Origin: JASJBU01 sp965372385
Lineage (GTDB): Bacteria > Pseudomonadota > Gammaproteobacteria > Chromatiales > Chromatiaceae
Assembly (NCBI GenBank): GCA_965372385.1
Contig: CBDVCD010000032.1
Coordinates: 1 to 19,890 of the forward strand
Direction of reading: 5' to 3'
Length of the DNA stretch: 19,890 nt
The notes under the pieces were generated by a model. It saw only the letters and a list, made by a program, of their open reading frames with translations, ran no database searches and was not told where the DNA came from. A program made the position numbers and the translations under genes. Shown one piece after another: positions 15,634 through 19,890 of this stretch (position 1 is the stretch's first letter; each line of letters starts with the position of its first letter).

Positions 15634-17250
15634 CTAGTCAGCTTGATAGACATTCGCGTAGTTACCCGGACCGCCAGATTGCGTGACGCTGGCCATGTGA
15701 CCTGATCCATCCTGGGTAATCATTGCGATATTAGGATTACTGGCGTTACCCATACCTGACTGAGTGACGGTTGCGGTATTATCAGCGCCAACCTGATAAA
15801 CGTGGGCCACACCCCAGTCGCCGGATTGGTCGATATCCGCGTAATTGAAGGCCCCAATCTGCGTAATGCTGGCGATATTGTAATCACCGGATTGGTCGAT
15901 AATCCCGGTATTATAGGCTCCAATCTGAATGATCAAAGCATCGTTATCGTGACCAGACTGGTCAATGTCACACACATTGCCTGATCCGATCTGTTCACAC
16001 GAGGCGGTATTTAACTCATTGATCTGTGAAATATCGGCGTTATTGAGATCGCCATCCTGCGTAATGCTGGCCATGCTTCCGTGGGCCGCATCCTGAATGA
16101 CTACAGCCACGTTGTCTGACGAGGCAGGGCCTGGACCATCACTTCCTTGGGTGATGCTGACAGAGGCGTCAGTGGTATCCCATTGGTTGGAATCGGCATA
16201 GTTCCCCGTGCCGTGCTGAGAAACGGATGCAGTTGAGTTGTCACTGAACTCAAGTTGTTGGATGAACGCCACGTTGGCACTGCCAACTTGAGTGACGTCT
16301 GCAGTAGTATAGAAGGAGCTGTCAATATCAACTACCGCACCATTACCCGAGCCACTCTGGCTGATGCTGCTTTGGCCACCGTCCGAGTCATAGACATAGA
16401 TAGTCGCCTCGTTAACGGAACCTGACTGACCGATAGTAGATGCAGCTTCTAAGCTGTAGTCTTGTTCAATCAAACCGACATTACTATCACCGGACTGACT
16501 AATACTCGCCCAGGAATAATCTGCATCTATCTGGTAGATACTCGCATCGTTAGTCACGCCCTCCTGATAAGTATCAGCGAACGCAGAGTTTCCTAGCTGA
16601 TCTATGTAAGCAATGTTGCCATTCCCATTGTCTTGCCAGATTGACGCATCGTTAAAATCGCCGGTTTGGATCACCGTGGCGTCACTGGCCATAGCCTCTG
16701 TTTGTACAATATCGGCTCTATTCTCGACACCCTCCTGAGTGGACGTTGCGACCGAATCGTCACTGAACTCGAGTTGAGCGATGGATGCCTGGTTACCAGA
16801 GCCTATCTGATTGGTTTCACCAATCACATTGAACGAGTTTTCTACGTCGATATAAGCTACATTGGACTCACCTTCCTGATTCGCCGTGCTCATTGCACCG
16901 TCCGAATTATCGGTGACAATTTCAGCAAGATTTGCGCTTCCTGACTGATTGACGGTCGAGACAGCGCCATCGCTGATATTGCGATTTTCGATGTAGGCGT
17001 CATTGACATTACCATCCTGGATGATAGTAGCTGATGCACCATGCGAGTCATCCTGGACGATCTGAGCATAGTTGTCGTTGCCTACGGTATCGATGGTCGC
17101 AAACATGGTCTCATCGCTGTTTGTCTGCGATACATCGGCGGTGTTGTTCGCGCCATGCTGATTGACATCCGCGTCATTGCCGGCCTGGACGGTACCGCTG
17201 GCCCCCAGGATCAGGGCAATAGTTGCGGCTAGGGTGGTATAACGTTTCAT
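15634..17250 (-). CDS. csgA: Very large CsgA-like major curlin with about 22 repeats
   Basis: A 538-residue secreted amyloid subunit. The signal peptide MKRYTTLAATIALILGASG ends before GNDADVNQ (about residue 23). The mature protein is almost wholly curlin repeats of 22-24 residues with the Q-x-G-x-x-N signature (NQSGSANLAEI, NQIGSGNQASI, SQSGDSNVGLI, EQIGSGNVCDI, IQIGAYNTGII, TQIGAFNYADI). By eye there are about 22 units; E. coli CsgA has five in about 150 residues. A Gly/Pro break (369-375) divides a degenerate N-terminal array from a canonical C-terminal array. There is no lysine and only two arginines after the signal, and two cysteines at 418 and 427. The ATG at 17250 has GAGGAGG eight bases upstream; the frame is open to 17316 but lacks a proper site there. 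It lies between csgB-like and csgH genes. Family membership is clear; the major-subunit role is inferred. Confidence 0.9.
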   Translation of the reverse strand: MKRYTTLAATIALILGASGTVQAGNDADVNQHGANNTADVSQTNSDETMFATIDTVGNDNYAQIVQDDSHGASATIIQDGNVNDAYIENRNISDGAVSTVNQSGSANLAEIVTDNSDGAMSTANQEGESNVAYIDVENSFNVIGETNQIGSGNQASIAQLEFSDDSVATSTQEGVENRADIVQTEAMASDATVIQTGDFNDASIWQDNGNGNIAYIDQLGNSAFADTYQEGVTNDASIYQIDADYSWASISQSGDSNVGLIEQDYSLEAASTIGQSGSVNEATIYVYDSDGGQSSISQSGSGNGAVVDIDSSFYTTADVTQVGSANVAFIQQLEFSDNSTASVSQHGTGNYADSNQWDTTDASVSITQGSDGPGPASSDNVAVVIQDAAHGSMASITQDGDLNNADISQINELNTASCEQIGSGNVCDIDQSGHDNDALIIQIGAYNTGIIDQSGDYNIASITQIGAFNYADIDQSGDWGVAHVYQVGADNTATVTQSGMGNASNPNIAMITQDGSGHMASVTQSGGPGNYANVYQAD

Positions 17251-17321
17251 GGGTGTTTCCTCCTCACTTTGAGAGTATTGTTCTTTGGTCCTACTTACGT
17301 TGTTGTAATCAGCCATGCCCC

Positions 17322-17813
17322 TCAGTCATATTGCAGAACATGAGCCGAACTGTTGTCACCGTACTGGGTGATTGAAATGGTTAGGCCAGAGCCGGTTTGC
17401 ATGACATCGACCCGGTTGCCATCACCAAACTGAGCCAGGTCGGCCCTGTTATGCGAACCGTTCTGCATGGCCCAGGCTTGATTGCCATTACCCACCTGGT
17501 CGATATACAGGGAGTTGTACTCACCGATCTGGACCAGATCGGCGCTGTTATCGTCGCCCGACTGCTCAATCTCAGCGGTGTTGTTGGCGCCATTCTGGCT
17601 AAGGCTAAGGTTGTTGGACGTAGTTTGTGAGCTGAGCAAGACACGCCGATAGTCATGACTTGCGGAATAAGGCCCCTCGGAGAGCGAAATCTCGTCTTCG
17701 ATCTCCCCGAGATCCGACGATTGGGATATATCCGAGCTATCGCCGAAGGCGAGCGGTATACTCACGCACAACAGAACCGGAATGATCCAGAGTCTCCTCC
17801 CCGATTGCGGCAT
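17322..17813 (-). CDS. csgB: CsgB-like minor curlin (fibre nucleator)
   Basis: A 163-residue secreted protein. The signal peptide ends near PLAFG before DSSDISQ. An acidic non-repeat leader of about 50 residues follows, then four exact 22-residue curlin units: QNGANNTAEIEQSGDDNSAD.., QIGEYNSLYIDQVGNGNQAW.., QNGSHNRADLAQFGDGNRVD.. and QTGSGLTISITQYGDNSSAH.., and a short end QYD. In E. coli CsgB stays at the surface and templates CsgA. The gene order (before the large curlin) and small size support this role, although the basic C-terminal repeat of E. coli CsgB is not seen. The ATG at 17813 has GGGAGGG eight bases upstream; a GTG two codons earlier is too close to that site. Confidence 0.85.
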   Translation of the reverse strand: MPQSGRRLWIIPVLLCVSIPLAFGDSSDISQSSDLGEIEDEISLSEGPYSASHDYRRVLLSSQTTSNNLSLSQNGANNTAEIEQSGDDNSADLVQIGEYNSLYIDQVGNGNQAWAMQNGSHNRADLAQFGDGNRVDVMQTGSGLTISITQYGDNSSAHVLQYD

Positions 17814-17819
17814 CTCCAC

Positions 17820-18024
17820 AACCCTCCCTAATTTTTATTTATATTTATAAAATAGTTATATTTATACAATGTTCATTGTGAGCGATCAGTCAATAGGGCG
17901 CCATCATACATATGCCGTAAATTGATGCCTTTTCAATTATGCCATTGGTATTAGATATCTCGCCTTCACCCCTGACCCGCGCTAAGCATAAAGTACCAGG
18001 CGGCATTACCGGGCACAGCAAGCC
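17820..18024 (-). promoter_or_regulatory. AT-rich leader / probable promoter of the csgBA unit
   Basis: The 205-base gap between csgG and csgB is the only sizeable one in the curli locus, so a separate promoter for csgB-csgA-csgH is likely. The 45 bases nearest csgB are almost pure A/T (17830-17867, several TATTTATA-type words). A minus-strand TTGACT (about 17890-17895) is followed after 18 bases by TTGTAT, and TATAAA lies 3 bases further. The boxes are imperfect, so the promoter is inferred. No CsgD site can be recognised with confidence. Confidence 0.4.
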
Positions 18025-18912
18025 TTACTTGGGCAATTGTGAAACCTGCTCCTGGTATTCATCCAGATAGGTCTGGAATATCGGGGAATCAATATCCGCA
18101 CGCTTGGCAAGCTGCCAGATATTGTCTTTCACCCCTTGGACGATCATTTGAATCACCGCCGACTCAATGGCATTCAGCACACAAAGCTGGGCTGGCTCGT
18201 TGCGGGTATAACCGGCTTCGGCCTCCAGCAACCGTTTGAAGGAGACAAAACGGTAGATGCTCGTGTCAACCTCGTATGAGTAGATCGTTTTCGTGGTGAG
18301 TATGCTCTTCAGCACACGGCCCGTGCGAATGTCGACAGCTCGCAGGCTGACGGTCACCTGGTCCTTTTGATAGAGATCGGAGGCACCGATACCGAAATAG
18401 CGGGCACCAATACCCCCCGTCTGCACATTGGATTCATAGGCGATGATCCCACCTTCGAACAGGACACTGGCCGACATGAGTGGGGTCAACTCCTGATCGC
18501 TACCCTGTTTTTTCAATGCGGCTCGAATGATTTTTCTTTCGGTCAGGAGATCCTGCAATCCTTCCCGCTCTACCGGAATGAACCAGTCCGAATCGAGCAG
18601 GGCCTTGACCAGCATCGAGCCCCCTCCCTGGGTAACCGCCGTGGAAAAGTTACTGTGGGGTGCTTTCTTGTACTGCCCGGTCTGATCCCTGAATCCATAG
18701 GTGGATACCAGCACCTTGCCTTTGGGTTTGGGCAGATTGATCAGATCCAGATAGGTGCTCGACATGGGGGTGAGCTGGGCTGGCTCGCTGGCACCTGTCG
18801 CTACCGGGTTCTTGTCCGCCAGCATCGCGCAACCGCTCAGCAGCGATGAGATCAGCCCCAAAGCGAACCAACGAGTCAAGATTCTTATACCTGCTACCAT
18901 CTCCCCCACCAT
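18025..18912 (-). CDS. csgG: Curli secretion channel CsgG
   Basis: A 295-residue outer-membrane lipoprotein forming the nonameric secretion pore for curlins. The lipobox is LSGC with Cys28. Characteristic CsgG stretches are SNFSTAVTQGGGSMLVKALL, LLTERKIIRAALKKQ, IIAYESNVQTGGIGARYFGI, and SYEVDTSIYRFVSFKRLLEA. Aligned with E. coli CsgG, the constriction residues Asn55 and Phe56 are conserved (N88, F89 here) but Tyr51 is Ala84. The ATG at 18912 is a tentative start; another ATG four codons later is possible, and both have purine-rich but poorly spaced sites. It follows csgF after 43 bases and comes before the csgBA unit. Confidence 0.96.
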   Translation of the reverse strand: MVGEMVAGIRILTRWFALGLISSLLSGCAMLADKNPVATGASEPAQLTPMSSTYLDLINLPKPKGKVLVSTYGFRDQTGQYKKAPHSNFSTAVTQGGGSMLVKALLDSDWFIPVEREGLQDLLTERKIIRAALKKQGSDQELTPLMSASVLFEGGIIAYESNVQTGGIGARYFGIGASDLYQKDQVTVSLRAVDIRTGRVLKSILTTKTIYSYEVDTSIYRFVSFKRLLEAEAGYTRNEPAQLCVLNAIESAVIQMIVQGVKDNIWQLAKRADIDSPIFQTYLDEYQEQVSQLPK

Positions 18913-18955
18913 CTCTTCTAATGTTTTGTCTGTAGATCCGTCAGATGTCCGTGCC

Positions 18956-19393
18956 TTATTGATCGATCACGATTTCCGTGGTCTGCCCGGTCGTGATATC
19001 GGTTGTGGTGATCGTCGTCAAATCATCCACAACCACAATGTCAACCTGAAAATCTCCAATGGTATAACTACCTGCCGACAGGAGCGTCAGTGTCGACCCA
19101 TCAGAGAGTTCCACGGTTGTGGTAAATTCGTCAATCACAGCCGCGGCCAAGCGACTCAGGATCAAGCGCTCCATCGTGTCATTGAAGCGATCAAGCGCCG
19201 TCCGCTCTACGGCATCGATCTCTGCGTCCGGATCCGTCGTATCGTCTTGCAGCTGTGCATTGCTAAGCAGCCAGGCGCCATTTGCTGAATTGCCACCAAA
19301 GGCAGGATTGACTGGCCTATAGACCAACTCACCAGCCTGCACGGAAAGCGCACAGACCAGCATGATGATGCTGAGCCTCGGCAATTGAATCAT
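18956..19393 (-). CDS. csgF: Curli assembly factor CsgF
   Basis: A 145-residue secreted protein. After the signal peptide (MIQLPRLSIIMLVCALSVQA), the mature N-terminus GELVYRPVNPAFGGNSANGA matches the conserved CsgF segment that inserts into the CsgG channel (E. coli ...RNPNFGGNPNNGAFLL). The middle is helical (LDRFNDTMERLILSRL) and the end is Thr-rich beta sequence with TDITTGQTTEIVI, as in the family. CsgF couples secretion to CsgB-dependent nucleation at the cell surface. The ATG at 19393 has GGGGGA seven bases upstream; the frame is open to a TTG at 19411 but this has no good site. Confidence 0.93.
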   Translation of the reverse strand: MIQLPRLSIIMLVCALSVQAGELVYRPVNPAFGGNSANGAWLLSNAQLQDDTTDPDAEIDAVERTALDRFNDTMERLILSRLAAAVIDEFTTTVELSDGSTLTLLSAGSYTIGDFQVDIVVVDDLTTITTTDITTGQTTEIVIDQ

Positions 19394-19439
19394 CGATAAA
19401 TCCCCCAACAATTTTTTATAGACAACATAAATCTTCGTT

Positions 19440-19871
19440 TTATAACTCGTCAGGCGCCAGATCCGGATTCTTAAACAGCAACCTTTCGATCTTCAACTCT
19501 TCTACACGACGCGCTACTGACCTGGCCGCTTTGCGTGCCGTGGTCTCGATATTGGCCCGGACCGGTGACAAAAAGACCTGAAACAGGCTCCGCCCATTGT
19601 TTTCAACCCAAACTCGACTGCCTGACCTGGCCGTGGGCCTCTCATTGATTGAGAGATTATCGATATCTCCCACCCGCTGATCCAGCCAGGCAAGCGCGAA
19701 CGCATCATAAAAATCACGCCCGATAAAGGTAACCGTGTTATCCACAATCAGGCCTCTAATACCCTCATTCCGCATCTTCTCCTCATCGACATCCTCCTTT
19801 CCACTGGCACCAGCATCTTCCCGTGACATGGCGGGCGTACAGAGGATCATCACGATCAGCAGAAAAAACAT
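19440..19871 (-). CDS. csgE: Curli transport accessory protein CsgE (start probably outside window)
   Basis: At least 143 residues. The conserved CsgE core is GLIVDNTVTFIGRDFYDAFA, then LSINERPTARSGSRVWV and LFQVFLSPVRANIE, and it ends FKNPDLAPDEL, as in E. coli (TGDLAHDEF). CsgE caps the periplasmic side of CsgG and hands over curlins. From the ATG at 19871 the protein starts MFFLLIVMILCTPAMS, a signal peptide with no basic residue before the hydrophobic core. The frame remains open to the window edge and reads ...DSRTLR just upstream, so the true start is probably beyond 19890 and gives a normal basic n-region. It leads the csgE-csgF-csgG run. Confidence 0.93.
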   Translation of the reverse strand: MFFLLIVMILCTPAMSREDAGASGKEDVDEEKMRNEGIRGLIVDNTVTFIGRDFYDAFALAWLDQRVGDIDNLSINERPTARSGSRVWVENNGRSLFQVFLSPVRANIETTARKAARSVARRVEELKIERLLFKNPDLAPDEL

Positions 19872-19890
19872 TCTCAGTGTGCGGGAATCA

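Noticed and set aside
15634..17316. Repeat-rich region considered as CRISPR or simple DNA satellite
   Set aside because: The repetition is at protein level (22-24 residues, Q-x-G-x-x-N); the DNA repeats vary and have no constant repeat-spacer structure.
17251..17316. Upstream ATG adding 22 residues (MADYNNVS...) to the giant curlin
   Set aside because: It would place a charged 22-residue extension before a normal signal peptide; the ATG at 17250 has an excellent GAGGAGG site.

Overview
The window looks like a chromosome segment of a free-living or symbiotic gammaproteobacterium of intermediate GC. The evidence is the type IV pilus operon pilMNOPQ followed by aroK-aroB and divergent from a class A penicillin-binding protein, an arrangement common in Pseudomonas- and Chromatiales-like genomes. 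No rRNA, tRNA or plasmid marker is present, so the genus cannot be fixed; a sulfur-oxidiser-like gammaproteobacterium is only a guess.

Layout. (1) Bases 1-5848, minus strand: the 5' part of aroB, then aroK, a factor-independent terminator, and the compact pilM-N-O-P-Q operon, whose first four genes overlap by a few bases. (2) Bases 6049-9104, plus strand: a bifunctional penicillin-binding protein 1A gene and a coupled 199-residue protein of unknown function that overlaps the tail of gltA. (3) Bases 9095-13919: a TCA-cycle block with mdh and gltA on the minus strand, divergent from sucC-sucD on the plus strand. (4) Bases 13920-15180: a disordered junction. It holds a hairpin, the C-terminal remnant of a subtilisin-like protease, a small CxxC/CxxC protein with its own terminator, a widely spaced 27-bp inverted repeat enclosing both, and a separate perfect 17-bp palindrome. 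(5) Bases 15190-19890, minus strand: a curli (functional amyloid) locus in transcription order csgE (start probably outside the window), csgF, csgG, csgB-like, a very large csgA-like gene, and csgH.

The curli locus is the most interesting part. CsgG is the outer-membrane secretion channel, CsgE and CsgF are its periplasmic and surface accessory factors, the csgB-like protein is a 4-repeat minor curlin that would nucleate fibres, and the major subunit is a 538-residue curlin with about 22 repeat units, against five in E. coli CsgA. It contains an internal duplication with a 173-174 residue offset, a Gly/Pro break dividing a degenerate from a canonical repeat array, no lysine in the mature part, and two closely spaced cysteines. 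CsgG carries an alanine where the E. coli channel constriction has Tyr51. A strong hairpin with a GAAA loop lies between the large curlin gene and csgH. No csgD-type regulator is visible.
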